This document shows, piece by piece, positions 28,800 through 37,709 of a stretch of DNA of 64,000 bases. The first letter of the stretch is position 1. Every line of letters starts with the position of its first letter. This DNA is from Roseiarcus sp963781895 (GTDB lineage: Bacteria; Pseudomonadota; Alphaproteobacteria; Rhizobiales; Beijerinckiaceae): NCBI GenBank assembly GCA_963781895.1, contig CAWAIM010000017.1, positions 124,001 to 188,000 of the forward strand, in the 5' to 3' direction. A model generated the notes under the pieces. That model was not told where the DNA came from. It saw only the letters and a program-made list of their open reading frames with translations, and searched no databases. Both the position numbers and the translations under genes were made by a program.

Positions 28800-29578
28800 T
28801 CACGGCCGCCCTTCGCCCTCGAACACGATCTGGTCCGCCCATTTTCGCGCGGCCTCGCGCTGCCGGCCTGAGCGCACCGTCCAGGCCATGATCGGGGCGG
28901 CGTGCAGTTCCTTGACCAGGAACGGGATCTTGTGGGGCAGGTCGTCGACGTTCCAGGACAGAAAATCCGGCCGCAGCCGATCGAAAAACTCGAAATCGGT
29001 CCAGTCGCGTCGCTGCTCGGGCGTCAGGCGATCCCAGACAGGGTCGTCATAGGACGCTTCGGCGACGATCCCGAGCGGGCAGGGGCGCCCGGCCGGCCAA
29101 GGCGCGGGTAGCGCAGGCGCAAATAGGCGATTACGTCAGGGTCGAAGCTCTTGAACGCGAGCGGGCCGTCGTATCCGGCGGCGAGCGGGGCGATGCGGTC
29201 GGCGACGCGCCAGTCGCCGTCGAACCGGCTCTTGAGTTCGCAGATGACCGGCGTGCGGCCGGCGACGGCGGCGAGAAGCGCGCTGAACGTCGGGGGCTGT
29301 TCGCCCGAGCCCTTGATCCGCGCCTGTTTGATTTCCGCCGCGCTCTTGTCGCAAAGCGCGCCGTCGGCGTCGGTCAGACGATCGAGCGTCTCGTCGTGAA
29401 ACACGAACGCCTCGCCGTCGCGGCTGATCTGAACGTCGCATTCGATGGCGTAGCCGGCCGCGATCGCCGCTTCGGCCGCGCCAAGCGTGTTTTCGATCAC
29501 GCCCTGTTGCGCATCGTGCAGACCGCGGTGGGCGATCGGACGCTCAGTCAGCCAGGCGGGAGCGTTGAGCGCTCTCAA
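28800..29578 (-). CDS. glycerophosphodiester phosphodiesterase, frameshifted
   Basis: A TIM-barrel GDPD of about 259 residues that cleaves glycerophosphodiesters to glycerol-3-phosphate and an alcohol. Seen are PIAHRGLHD, IECDVQISRDGEAFVFHDE (metal Glu/Asp and catalytic His) and VICELKSRF. Near 29090 the frame changes after YLRLRYPRL. The other minus frame continues PLGIVAEASYDDPVWDRL, DFLSWNVDDLPHKIPFLV and ends VFEGEGRP at 28800. Here one base seems to be missing rather than added. The TTG start at 29578 overlaps the upstream ridA-like stop (TTGA), so the two are likely coupled. Confidence 0.8.
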
Positions 29579-30048
29579 GGCGCGATCTCGAACAGCGCCT
29601 CGATCTCGACCAGCGCGTTCAACGGCAGATGCGAGACGCCGACGGTGGTGCGCGCATGACGGCCGCGTGGCCCAAAAATCTCGGCGATCAGGTCGGATGC
29701 GCCGTTCATCGCCTGGGGCAGGGCGTTGAAATGCGCAGCGACGTTGAAAAAGCCGCCGAGCCGCACGACCTGAGCCACGCGATCGAGATCGCCGAGCGCC
29801 GCGTGCGCCTGGGCGAGACAATTGATCGCGCTGAGCCGCGCCGCCTCGCGCGCGGTTTCGATCGGGGAATCGGGGCCGAGCTTGCCCTGGTGGCGTTGGT
29901 CGAGCTTTCCATCTTGCCCCAGCGGCAATTGACCGGAAACGAACAGCAGCGCGCCCGTGCGTACGAACGCAACATAATTGGCGACCGGCGCCGCCGCGCT
30001 TGGGAGAACGACGCCCAACGTGTTGAGGCGTTTGGCGATTTCGCTCAT
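29575..30048 (-). CDS. RidA family protein (YjgF/YER057c/UK114)
   Basis: A 157-residue member of the longer RidA subgroup. It has LFVSGQLPLGQDGKL, the INCLAQAHAALGDLDRVAQVV helix region in two parts and VGVSHLPLNALVEIEALFE with the family's C-terminal strand. RidA proteins hydrolyse reactive enamine/imine intermediates; the Arg usual in true RidA (xxRTTVGV) is present as HARTTVGVS. ATG 30048 follows AGGGGA at good spacing; the longer frame upstream is rejected. Confidence 0.85.
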   Translation of the reverse strand: MSEIAKRLNTLGVVLPSAAAPVANYVAFVRTGALLFVSGQLPLGQDGKLDQRHQGKLGPDSPIETAREAARLSAINCLAQAHAALGDLDRVAQVVRLGGFFNVAAHFNALPQAMNGASDLIAEIFGPRGRHARTTVGVSHLPLNALVEIEALFEIAP

Positions 30049-30396
30049 GGGCAATCCCCTTTCGGGCTGGACGCGAAGCGCGGAAGAGCGTCGGGGCGCT
30101 GCTTTGGCGAGCTTAGAGCATCTTGGACCTTTCGCGGAGTCGAAGCGAACGCGGTCATCCGGCATCGCATTTCAGCCACGTTGAACGGTCAACGGCGCGT
30201 TCGTTCTCCCAGTGCTGGAGAGGGGTTGGCGCGAGGGCTCGGCTGGCGCCGAACTTCGATACGCTCGAAAACGAACGTGATCGGCTTCGCGGATCCTCGC
30301 TTTTCCTGAGGCGCGCTTGTTTTTGCGCCTCCGCGCGCATAGGTTTGCGCCAACGTGGACGCGCCGGCGGTTGAAGGCTGAGCGGCGCAGTTAGGG
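30049..30396. other. intergenic region between ridA-like and tatA genes
   Basis: About 350 bases between divergent genes. It contains a 7-bp hairpin gaggcgc / gcgcctc with a T-rich loop (30308-30331). No gene is supported. It should hold the tatABC promoter. Confidence 0.4.
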
Positions 30397-30633
30397 ATGA
30401 CGGCCATGGGTAGCTTTAGCATTTGGCATTGGATGTTGTTCATTGCGGTCGCGCTGCTGCTGTTCGGCGGCAAGGGCAAGATTTCCGACATCATGGGCGA
30501 TGTCGCCAAGGGCTTCAAATCGTTCAAGAAAGGTATGGCTGACGACGACGACGCCAAGCCCGCGCCGACCGTCCAGCGCACCATCGACAACCGGGTCGGC
30601 GTCGACGCCAACGACGTCCATAAGGTCGGCTGA
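30397..30633 (+). CDS. tatA: Sec-independent protein translocase subunit TatA
   Basis: A 78-residue one-helix protein: SIWHWMLFIAVALLLFGGKG membrane helix and hinge, then the amphipathic helix ISDIMGDVAKGFKSFKKGM and an acidic patch (ADDDDA). TatA multimers form the pore for folded twin-arginine substrates. A likely client in the window is the molybdenum hydroxylase at 61350. An ATG four codons in (MGSFSIW) is an alternative start. Confidence 0.93.
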   Translation: MTAMGSFSIWHWMLFIAVALLLFGGKGKISDIMGDVAKGFKSFKKGMADDDDAKPAPTVQRTIDNRVGVDANDVHKVG

Positions 30634-30664
30634 GCGCGTCCCCGTCTGACGCCTCCACAACGGA

Positions 30665-30682
30665 GAGACGCGGGCGCGTCTC
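30665..30682. terminator. hairpin between tatA and tatB
   Basis: Arms gagacgcg and cgcgtctc around gg, followed by ccttatgtttgttt. It may act as a partial terminator or RNA stabiliser that raises TatA relative to TatB and TatC, as is usual in tat operons. Confidence 0.5.
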
Positions 30683-30715
30683 CCTTATGTTTGTTTGGCC
30701 GGACCCTAACATTCG

Positions 30716-31135
30716 ATGTTCGATTTTGACGTTGGCAAGCTGATGATTTTCGCGATCGTCGCTCTGGCGGTGATTCCGCCGAAGGATTTGCCGCGCGTCA
30801 TGCGCACCGTCGGGCAGACCGTCGGCAAGATGCGGCGCATGGCGGCCGAATTCCAGGGCCAGTTCATGGACGCCATGCGCGAAGCCGACTTCGACAGCGT
30901 CAAAAAGGAGATCGACGCGATCAACGAGCAGACGAAGGTCGATGTCGCCTTCGATCCCGCGGCCATGATCCGCGACGACGTGACCAAGGCCGTCCAGGCG
31001 CCGGCCGAAGTCCAAACCTCCGAGATCGCGCTGAACGCTCCCGAGCCCGCCCCGCCGGGGCCGCCGGCGGCGCCGCAACCTGAAGCGCATCACGCGACCG
31101 AGGCGCCCGCCGCCAAGCAGAGCGCCGCGGAATGA
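30716..31135 (+). CDS. tatB: Sec-independent protein translocase subunit TatB
   Basis: A 139-residue protein with an N-terminal membrane helix (FDFDVGKLMIFAIVALAVIPP), the conserved PPKDLPRVMRTVGQTVGKMRRM amphipathic region split by short turns, and a Pro/Ala-rich C-terminal tail. With TatC it forms the receptor for twin-arginine signals. Its stop overlaps the tatC start by 4 nt. Confidence 0.92.
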   Translation: MFDFDVGKLMIFAIVALAVIPPKDLPRVMRTVGQTVGKMRRMAAEFQGQFMDAMREADFDSVKKEIDAINEQTKVDVAFDPAAMIRDDVTKAVQAPAEVQTSEIALNAPEPAPPGPPAAPQPEAHHATEAPAAKQSAAE

Positions 31136-31923
31136 GCCAAGAGGACATCGACGCCACCAAGGCGCCGTTGATGGACCATCTGATCGAGCTCAGGGCGCGG
31201 CTCATCCGGTCGCTCTACGCTTTTTTCGCCGCGTTTCTGGTGTGCTTCTATTTCTCCCGCACGATCTACAACGTGCTGACCGAGCCCTATGTCCGCGTGG
31301 TCGGGGCGGAAAAGGCGACGCTGATCGCCACCCATTTCCTCGAGCAGTTCTACACCAACATCCGGCTCAGCATGTTCGGGGCGGGCGTGATCGCCTTTCC
31401 GGTCATCGCCGTCCAGCTCTACAAGTTCATCGCGCCGGGCCTGTACCGGAACGAGCGTCAGGCGTTTCTGCCCTATCTGATCGCCACTCCGTTCTTCTTT
31501 CTGGGCGGCGCGCTGCTGGTCTATTTCGTCGTGATGCCGCTGTTGATCCGATTCTCGGTGTCGCTGCAGCAGGTCAACGTGCCGGGCGAGGCGACGATCG
31601 AGCTGCTGCCGAAAGTGAGCGAGTATCTTTCGCTCATCATGACGCTCATCTTCGCCTTCGGGATCGCCTTTCAACTGCCGGTGATCCTGACCCTTCTCGG
31701 CCATGTCGGCATCATCGATTCCGCCTATCTCATCAAGATGCGCCGCTACGCGATCGTGGCGGTGGTCGGGATCGCGGCCATCCTGACGCCGCCCGACCTG
31801 ATCAGCATGACTTCGCTCGCGCTGCCGATGCTGGCCCTTTACGAAGGCTCCATAATCGCCGTCAAATTCGTCGAGAAGAAGCGGGCGCAGGCGCAGGCGG
31901 CCGAGAACAAAGCGGCGACGTGA
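31132..31923 (+). CDS. tatC: Sec-independent protein translocase subunit TatC
   Basis: A 263-residue protein with six membrane helices. Family marks are PLMDHLIELRARLIRSLYA at the cytoplasmic N-terminus, FFLGGALLVYFVVMPLLI and the later FGIAFQLPVILTLL and VGIAAILTPPDLISM. The Glu of the first helix loop (YTNIRLSM region) and the N-terminal HLIELR motif bind the twin-arginine signal. ATGA overlap with tatB shows an operon. Confidence 0.95.
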   Translation: MSQEDIDATKAPLMDHLIELRARLIRSLYAFFAAFLVCFYFSRTIYNVLTEPYVRVVGAEKATLIATHFLEQFYTNIRLSMFGAGVIAFPVIAVQLYKFIAPGLYRNERQAFLPYLIATPFFFLGGALLVYFVVMPLLIRFSVSLQQVNVPGEATIELLPKVSEYLSLIMTLIFAFGIAFQLPVILTLLGHVGIIDSAYLIKMRRYAIVAVVGIAAILTPPDLISMTSLALPMLALYEGSIIAVKFVEKKRAQAQAAENKAAT

Positions 31924-32084
31924 CCGGCCTAACGCTCAACCCGACGGGGGCAGGTTGAGGCGCTGCTCGGGCTCGGGGCTCATCGGCTGATCCTGACGGC
32001 TTCGCCGGCGGGAGTCAGCGCTCATCCCTGCCGTTCGGAATGTCCCTTCCCCGATCAATTTGAGTCTTTGGAGCGCCCTGGTTC

Positions 32085-32984
32085 GTGACCCTATCCACCC
32101 GCATGAGGCCTCGCGACATCCTGTCGGCGTCGAGCGTCGCGGTTGTCTGGGGCCTGGTGTTCATCGCCATCAAGATCGGCGTCGGCGAGACCACGCCGCT
32201 GATGCTGTCGGCGTTGCGCTTTGTCTTCGCCGCGTTCCCGCTCGTCTTCTTCCTGCCCCCGCCCAAGGCGCCGGCCTGGACCGTCGCGCTCTACGGCCTG
32301 CTGATCGGCGTCGGACAGTTTGGCCTCCTGTTCATCGCGATCCACCGGGGCTTCCCGGTCGGACTCGCTTCGCTCGTCATTCAGGCGCAGGCGTTCTTCA
32401 CCATTTTTCTCGCCTGGGCGCTGTTGGGCGAATGGCCGCGGCGGGCGCAGCTCGTCGGCGCCTTCGTCGCCTTCGCCGGAATGGCGGTCATCGGCTCGGA
32501 CCGCCTCACCGGCGCGAGCTTCGGCCCTTTTGCGATGGTGATCCTGGCCTCATTGTTCTGGGGCTCGGGCAACGTCCTGGCGAAGACTGTCGGCAGGGTC
32601 GACATGCTCGCCTTCACCGTCTGGTCGAGCCTCGCGGCGCCCTTGCCGCTGTTGCTGCTGTCGCTCGCCGTGGATGGGACATCGGCGTTCGCCGCGCTCG
32701 CGCATCCGGGCCTGAGGCTCATCGGCAGCGTGCTGGTTGTCTCGTACGCCGGCACGGTGTTCGGTTTCGGTCTGTGGGCCCGGCTGCTCGCGCGCTATTC
32801 GGCGGCGACCGTCGCGCCGTTCGCGCTCATGGTGCCGATCGTCGGCATGATCGCTGGCTCCGTCGTTTTCGGCGAGCGGGTGAACGCGGTTGAGCTATTC
32901 GGCGGCGTTCTGGTCATGGCGGGCCTCGCCCTGAATATTCTTGGCGATTGGCTGATGCGGCCACGCGTGCGGTCATTCAGGTGA
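32085..32984 (+). CDS. EamA/DMT-family membrane transporter
   Basis: A 299-residue protein with ten helices in two EamA halves. Marks are VVWGLVFIAIKIGVGETTP, LVIQAQAFFTIFLAWALLGEW and the end VPIVGMIAGSVVFGERV. It resembles the cysteine/O-acetylserine exporter branch in overall layout, but the substrate is not certain. GTG 32085 starts it. It interrupts the usual tatC-serS neighbourhood of Hyphomicrobiales together with the hydrolase gene downstream. Its last 37 codons are echoed by a decayed copy at 34423-34536. Confidence 0.82.
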   Translation: MTLSTRMRPRDILSASSVAVVWGLVFIAIKIGVGETTPLMLSALRFVFAAFPLVFFLPPPKAPAWTVALYGLLIGVGQFGLLFIAIHRGFPVGLASLVIQAQAFFTIFLAWALLGEWPRRAQLVGAFVAFAGMAVIGSDRLTGASFGPFAMVILASLFWGSGNVLAKTVGRVDMLAFTVWSSLAAPLPLLLLSLAVDGTSAFAALAHPGLRLIGSVLVVSYAGTVFGFGLWARLLARYSAATVAPFALMVPIVGMIAGSVVFGERVNAVELFGGVLVMAGLALNILGDWLMRPRVRSFR

Positions 32985-33069
32985 TCGATGCGCGATTTCG
33001 AAGCGATCCGAGACAATCGCTCCAAATTCGACGCCCGCGCGGCGCGATAATTGCCAATAACCGCGACGT

Positions 33070-34176
33070 TCAAGGGTTGAGGGTTCGAATCGTCTCTTCG
33101 CCTTGCATGGAGATTTTGACCACGTCCTTGGCGTCGAGATTCATTTTGGTGAGGTCGACCATGCGGATCTGGCTGTCGTCGTAGGTGCGGAAATAGAACC
33201 GCTTCGCCTTGAGATCGCTGGCGCTGGTCCAAATCGTGTAGTCGGCGAGAATGTTGCCATGCGAGTCTTTTTCGATTTCGCGGGCTGCGCCCTTCGGGAT
33301 ATCGAAGTTGTTGAGGACGTGAAACGCTTCGAGAACGGCCTCGCCGCCGGTCTTCGGCTGCATGACGGACTGGCTGAACGCCACCGCGCGGACGAAGCGC
33401 GAAGGGGGCGTGAAGTCCCCCGGCAGACCCAACATTCCGGAACCTTGACCGAGCGGCTCGAGTTTCACCGCGCCGAGTTGCACGGGCGGCACGTTGCTGA
33501 GCGAGAAATTGACATAGTTTCGCAGATTGGTCATGTGCCAATCAAATCCGGGCGAGTTGGTGAGCACGCCCAAAGGATTGTCGTAGACGTTGAGTTTTCC
33601 GCCCACGTACTCGATGACAATGCTCTTGCCCGACGCATCGTGAACGACGGCGTGGACCGGCGGAGAAAATCCCCACTGCTTGAGCACGGTCGCGGGAACG
33701 ACGACGGCGCCGATGTTCGCCTTCACCTCGTCGACGCTGGCGAAATTGTCCAGGAGCCAGGAGCCCAATTGCCAGGGGGCGATCGCCCTGTCGGCGTCGG
33801 CCGGCGCGTAGGGCATATATCCTGCGGTCGAGGGAAAGTAGAACAACCCGACCGCCAGGCCTGCCTCGTTCAAGCCATCGACGATGATCGGCAGACCGAG
33901 GCCATTCGCCCCGACGCTGGCGTATTTGGCCTTCCACTTGAGCCCGTCCTTGTCATCCGGCGCGGTCCCGATCCGCTGGTAGCCGCGCGGAACCACGATC
34001 ACGTCGGAATGAAGGTCGACGGCGAATTCGAGCGTCCGCGCGTGAATCACCGAGCCGTCGGCGGCGATCAAGCGTATGCCGGTGCAGGCTTGCGCGCCTT
34101 CGACCGCGCTCGCCAGAATGAGCCCGCAGGCTGAGATCACCGAGGTAATTTTGCGTGCGAACGTCAGTCCGGTCAT
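33070..34176 (-). CDS. choloylglycine hydrolase / penicillin V acylase-like Ntn amidohydrolase
   Basis: A 368-residue secreted linear-amide C-N hydrolase. The signal peptide ends at EGAQA, leaving Cys31 (CTGIRLIAADG) as the N-terminal nucleophile, the defining arrangement of this family. Downstream marks are HARTLEFAVD (catalytic Arg in the first block), DGLNEAGLAVGLFYFP, and LTNSPGFDWHMTNLRNYV with the conserved Asn residues. Members hydrolyse bile-salt amides, penicillin V or acyl-homoserine lactones; gram-negative ones often act as quorum-quenching acylases. It is transcribed against its neighbours and lies between an EamA gene and an EamA remnant, suggesting insertion. Confidence 0.85.
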   Translation of the reverse strand: MTGLTFARKITSVISACGLILASAVEGAQACTGIRLIAADGSVIHARTLEFAVDLHSDVIVVPRGYQRIGTAPDDKDGLKWKAKYASVGANGLGLPIIVDGLNEAGLAVGLFYFPSTAGYMPYAPADADRAIAPWQLGSWLLDNFASVDEVKANIGAVVVPATVLKQWGFSPPVHAVVHDASGKSIVIEYVGGKLNVYDNPLGVLTNSPGFDWHMTNLRNYVNFSLSNVPPVQLGAVKLEPLGQGSGMLGLPGDFTPPSRFVRAVAFSQSVMQPKTGGEAVLEAFHVLNNFDIPKGAAREIEKDSHGNILADYTIWTSASDLKAKRFYFRTYDDSQIRMVDLTKMNLDAKDVVKISMQGEETIRTLNP

Positions 34177-34422
34177 GCTGTTTCACTCCGGGAAAAAGAA
34201 CATCGCGAATATTGGCGGGGGCCCAAAGGACAGGGACGTGAGTTGTGATTGGAGGTCGACGCGGTTGGCGTCAACCTTGAATCCGTCGGCAGGCTTCACG
34301 CCCTGTTGAAAGAATTGGACGACATGTCGAGACCGTCAAAGCGCACCTCGCCCGCCAGCCTCGCTCGCGCCCTTGCGCTGATCGCGTCAGGTCTTTGGCG
34401 CGCCGCCAAAACTCTCGCTCTC

Positions 34423-34536
34423 GGCGAGCCTTTGAGGCCGGTTGAGCTTGGCGGCGGCGTTCTGGTAATGGCGGGCCTCGCGCTCGCTGCGCTCGGCGAC
34501 GGGATATTGCGGCGCCCGGCAGCCTGCCTCAGGTGA
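34423..34536 (+). pseudogene. EamA transporter remnant
   Basis: In a frame open from 34249, the last 37 codons encode VELGGGVLVMAGLALAALGD and flanks. They match the last 37 codons of the EamA gene at 32085 (VELFGGVLVMAGLALNILGD) at 21 of 37 positions, and both end just before aggtga. A short preceding piece (ALALIASGLWRAAKTLA) looks like an internal EamA helix joined to this end through a large deletion. No start with a ribosome site is seen. It is probably a decayed paralogue beside the inserted hydrolase gene. Confidence 0.6.
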
Positions 34537-34539
34537 TTC

Positions 34540-35976
34540 ATGCATGATATTAAACTAATCCGCGACAATCCTGAAGTTTTCGACAAGGGTCTGCGGCGCC
34601 GTGGGTTTCTTCCGCCCGCCGAATCTCTGGCCGAATCCCTGATCGCGCTCGACGAAAAGCGCCGCGCGGCGATCGCCGATCTGCAGGGCGCGCAGGAACG
34701 CCGCAACGCCGCCTCGAAGCAGATCGGCTTGGCGATGGCGCGGAAAGACACCGTCGCCGCCGAGGATTTTCGCGCCGAAGTCGCCGGACTGAAGGCGGTC
34801 ATGCCGGAGCTGGAGGCGGCGGAGCGGGAGGCGGGCAAGAAACTCGAAGCGGCGCTCGCCGAAATCCCAAACCTGCCGCTCGACGACACTCCGGACGGCA
34901 GGGACGAGAACGACAATGTCGAAGTGCGCCGCCACGGCGCAGCCCCGAGCTTTCCAGAAGGATTCAAGCCGAAGGAGCATTTCGCGATCGGCGAGGCGCT
35001 CGGCCTGATGGATTTCGACGCCGCCGCCAAGCTTTCCGGCGCGCGTTTCGTGGTGCTGAAGGGCGCGCTGGCGCGGCTGGAGCGGGCGCTGATGCAGTTC
35101 ATGCTCGATCTGCACACGAGTGAACATGGTTACCAGGAAATTAACCCGCCGGTGCTGATGCGCGATCAGGCGATGTTCGGCACCGCGCAACTGCCGAAGT
35201 TTCACGACGATCAATTCATCGGCGCAGATATGGGAAACCGCGCCGAATTACTGCGGATGGCCTTGCAACAGGTTTCTGATTCGGAGCTTGCGGACCTTCG
35301 CGATGGGCGACGCACATTTGTCGAAACGGTAAAGCACGTGATTGAGAGAGCCGATACCCACGAACAGTTTTGGCTCATCCCGACCGCCGAAGTGCCGCTG
35401 ACCAATCTCGTGCGCGAAAGCATCGTCGACGAGAAGACGCTGCCCCTGCGCTTCACCGCCGGAACTTTGTGCTTCCGGGCGGAAGCGGGAGCCGCGGGGA
35501 AAGACACGCGCGGCATGATCCGCCAGCATCAGTTCGAGAAGGTCGAACTGGTCTCGATCGTGACGCCCGAGGAATCGAGCGCCGAGCACGAGCGGATGAC
35601 GGCCTGCGCGGAAGAGGTGCTCAAGCGCCTCGGGCTGCACTTCCGCACCGTCGCTTTGTGCACGGGCGACCTGGGCTTTGCGTCGCGCAAGACCTACGAC
35701 ATCGAGGTCTGGCTGCCGGGGCAGGGACGGTTCCGCGAGATTTCCTCCTGCTCGCTGTGCGGCGACTTCCAGGCCCGGCGCATGAACGCCCGCTCCAAGG
35801 CGGCCGACGCGAAGTCCACCCGTTTCGTCCATACGCTCAACGGCTCCGGCGTCGCGGTCGGCCGGGCGCTGGTCGCGGTGCTGGAGAATTATCAGGAGCC
35901 CGACGGCTCGGTCACAATTCCCGAAGTCCTGAGGCCCTATATGGGCGGGCTGACGCGGATCGGGCCGAAGCCCTGA
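34540..35976 (+). CDS. serS: seryl-tRNA synthetase
   Basis: A 478-residue class II synthetase charging tRNA-Ser. The N-terminal long coiled-coil arm (about residues 30-105) binds tRNA. The catalytic core shows FWLIPTAEVPLTNLVRE, motif 2 in TLCFRAEAGAAGKDTRGMIR then HQFEKVELV, and motif 3 in NGSGVAVGRALVAVLENYQ. Extra residues around 230-265 (MALQQVSDSELADLRDGRRT) make it longer than the common 425-430 residues. Start ATG 34540. It begins the conserved serS-surE-pcm-peptidase block. Confidence 0.95.
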   Translation: MHDIKLIRDNPEVFDKGLRRRGFLPPAESLAESLIALDEKRRAAIADLQGAQERRNAASKQIGLAMARKDTVAAEDFRAEVAGLKAVMPELEAAEREAGKKLEAALAEIPNLPLDDTPDGRDENDNVEVRRHGAAPSFPEGFKPKEHFAIGEALGLMDFDAAAKLSGARFVVLKGALARLERALMQFMLDLHTSEHGYQEINPPVLMRDQAMFGTAQLPKFHDDQFIGADMGNRAELLRMALQQVSDSELADLRDGRRTFVETVKHVIERADTHEQFWLIPTAEVPLTNLVRESIVDEKTLPLRFTAGTLCFRAEAGAAGKDTRGMIRQHQFEKVELVSIVTPEESSAEHERMTACAEEVLKRLGLHFRTVALCTGDLGFASRKTYDIEVWLPGQGRFREISSCSLCGDFQARRMNARSKAADAKSTRFVHTLNGSGVAVGRALVAVLENYQEPDGSVTIPEVLRPYMGGLTRIGPKP

Positions 35977-36107
35977 GGGCGCCGGGCCGGCTTGCGGGCG
36001 CCTGCGCTTCGCCGCCGTTGCACAACCGCAATCTCGCCGTCGCGCGAATCGTCGAAGCGCGCTAGAACGCGCTCGCCTCGGCGTGAGCCGCGTGCGAAAG
36101 GGGCGCC

Positions 36108-36878
36108 ATGCGAATCTTGCTCACCAACGATGACGGCATCCACGCGCAGGGGCTGAAGCTTCTCGAAACAATCGCGGAAGAACTCTCCGACGACATAACC
36201 GTCGTCGCGCCCGAATACGACCAGTCAGGCGTCGCCCATTCGCTCTCGCTCAGCGATCCGCTGCGGCTGCGCAAGATCGGCGAGCGTCACTTCGCCGTCA
36301 AGGGCACGCCGACCGACTGCGTCATCATGGGAGTCCGCAAGATCATGGCCGACCGGCGGCCGGATCTGGTGCTCTCGGGCGTCAACCGCGGCCAGAACGT
36401 CGCCGAGGACGTCACCTATTCCGGCACGATCGCCGGAGCGATGGAAGGGTCGATCCTCGGCATTCCCTCGATCGCCCTGTCGCAAGCCTATGCCGGGGTT
36501 CATGGTCGGCCCTCGATCGAATGGGAGGCGGCCGAGGCGCATGCCGCGCCGCTGATTCGCAAAATTCTGGCGGCGGGCATCGCGCCCGGCGGCCTCGTCA
36601 ACGTGAACTTTCCCGCCTGCGCCGCCGAGGAGGTGAAGGGAATCGCGTTCACGCGGCAGGGCCAGCGCAACGCCGAACTCATGCGCGTCGAGGAACGGCG
36701 CGACGGGCGCGGGTTCGCCTATTACTGGCTGATGTTTCAGCGCGGCGAGATTCAGTTCGGGGACGGGACGGACCTTGCCGCGTTGGCGGACCGTATGATT
36801 TCGGTGACGCCGCTGCGTCTTGATCTGACCGACGACGAGTCGAGGCTGCGGTTGGAGAGCGCATTCGCCGGACGGTGA
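36108..36878 (+). CDS. surE: 5'-nucleotidase SurE
   Basis: A 256-residue metal-dependent nucleoside monophosphate phosphatase, important in stationary-phase survival. Motifs: ILLTNDDGIHAQG (metal Asp pair), VVAPEYDQSGVAHSLSL, VKGTPTDCVIMG and LVLSGVNRGQNVAEDVTYSG. Start ATG 36108 with AAAGGGGCG upstream. It is followed 40 nt later by pcm, the usual partner. Confidence 0.95.
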   Translation: MRILLTNDDGIHAQGLKLLETIAEELSDDITVVAPEYDQSGVAHSLSLSDPLRLRKIGERHFAVKGTPTDCVIMGVRKIMADRRPDLVLSGVNRGQNVAEDVTYSGTIAGAMEGSILGIPSIALSQAYAGVHGRPSIEWEAAEAHAAPLIRKILAAGIAPGGLVNVNFPACAAEEVKGIAFTRQGQRNAELMRVEERRDGRGFAYYWLMFQRGEIQFGDGTDLAALADRMISVTPLRLDLTDDESRLRLESAFAGR

Positions 36879-36918
36879 AACGAGGGACGCCAGATCGCAT
36901 GGACCGGGGGGCGGGACA

Positions 36919-37575
36919 TTGAGCGCGTCGGAGGCGGAGGAGCGCGCCCAGTTCACCCTGGCGATGCGCGCGCGAGGCATCGACGATCTCGAGCTGTTGC
37001 GCGCGCTCGAACGCGCCCCTCGGGCCATGTTCGTGCCCCAGCGCTTCGCCGACATTTCGGCTCGCGACATCGCCCTGCCGATCGGCTGCGGCCAGACCTC
37101 GCCGCCGCCCTCCGTGCTCGCCGCGATGATCGCCGCATTGGGCTTGCGGCGGTCGGATAGGGTCTGCGAAATTGGAACCGGAACAGGCTATTGTACGGCT
37201 TTGCTCGCCCAACTTGCAAACGAAGTCGTCTCCCTCGAGCGCTTCCAGACGCTGGCGGTCGAGGCGTCGGCGCGGATCAAGGCCTTTGGGCTCGCCAACG
37301 TTTCCGTATTGTGGCGCGACGGGTTTGAGTTTCATCTGACGGGCGAACGTTTCGACCGCGTCGTCGTCCATGGTCTCATCGAGCCGCCGGCCCAGGCGTT
37401 CCGCGAGCTCCTCGCGCCCGACGGGGCGCTGGTATCGGCTTTCGCGGGACCTGACCCGAACGAGCAGCGGATCGTGCGCCTCGTCAGAGGCGCCGACGGC
37501 TCGGTGGATGTCGCCGACCATGGTCCGGCGCGCGGATTGCGGCCGCTCGAGCACGGCCTCTCCCGCGCGCTCTGA
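36919..37575 (+). CDS. pcm: protein-L-isoaspartate O-methyltransferase
   Basis: A 218-residue repair enzyme that methylates isoaspartyl residues in aged proteins, using SAM. Seen are LPIGCGQTSPPPSVLAAMI, the SAM motif I VCEIGTGTGYCTALLAQLA and the post-I VVSLERFQTLAVEA. Start is TTG at 36919 or an ATG shortly inside. It follows surE in the conserved block. Confidence 0.93.
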   Translation: MSASEAEERAQFTLAMRARGIDDLELLRALERAPRAMFVPQRFADISARDIALPIGCGQTSPPPSVLAAMIAALGLRRSDRVCEIGTGTGYCTALLAQLANEVVSLERFQTLAVEASARIKAFGLANVSVLWRDGFEFHLTGERFDRVVVHGLIEPPAQAFRELLAPDGALVSAFAGPDPNEQRIVRLVRGADGSVDVADHGPARGLRPLEHGLSRAL

Positions 37576-37592
37576 AACGCCGGCGCGTCTCG

Positions 37593-37612
37593 GCGCCCGC
37601 TGATGCGGGCGC
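37593..37612. terminator. hairpin after pcm
   Basis: Perfect 8-bp arms gcgcccgc and gcgggcgc around tgat, 18 nt after the pcm stop. No T-tract follows, so termination strength is uncertain. Confidence 0.5.
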
Positions 37613-37709
37613 GAGTCGACAAACGTCCTCACGATCGATTCATCTTAAACCTTCCCTTAACTCGATCGGTGCAGAGTGTTCACGTTTTCAGTCGCGTAGT
37701 CGTGGGTTG

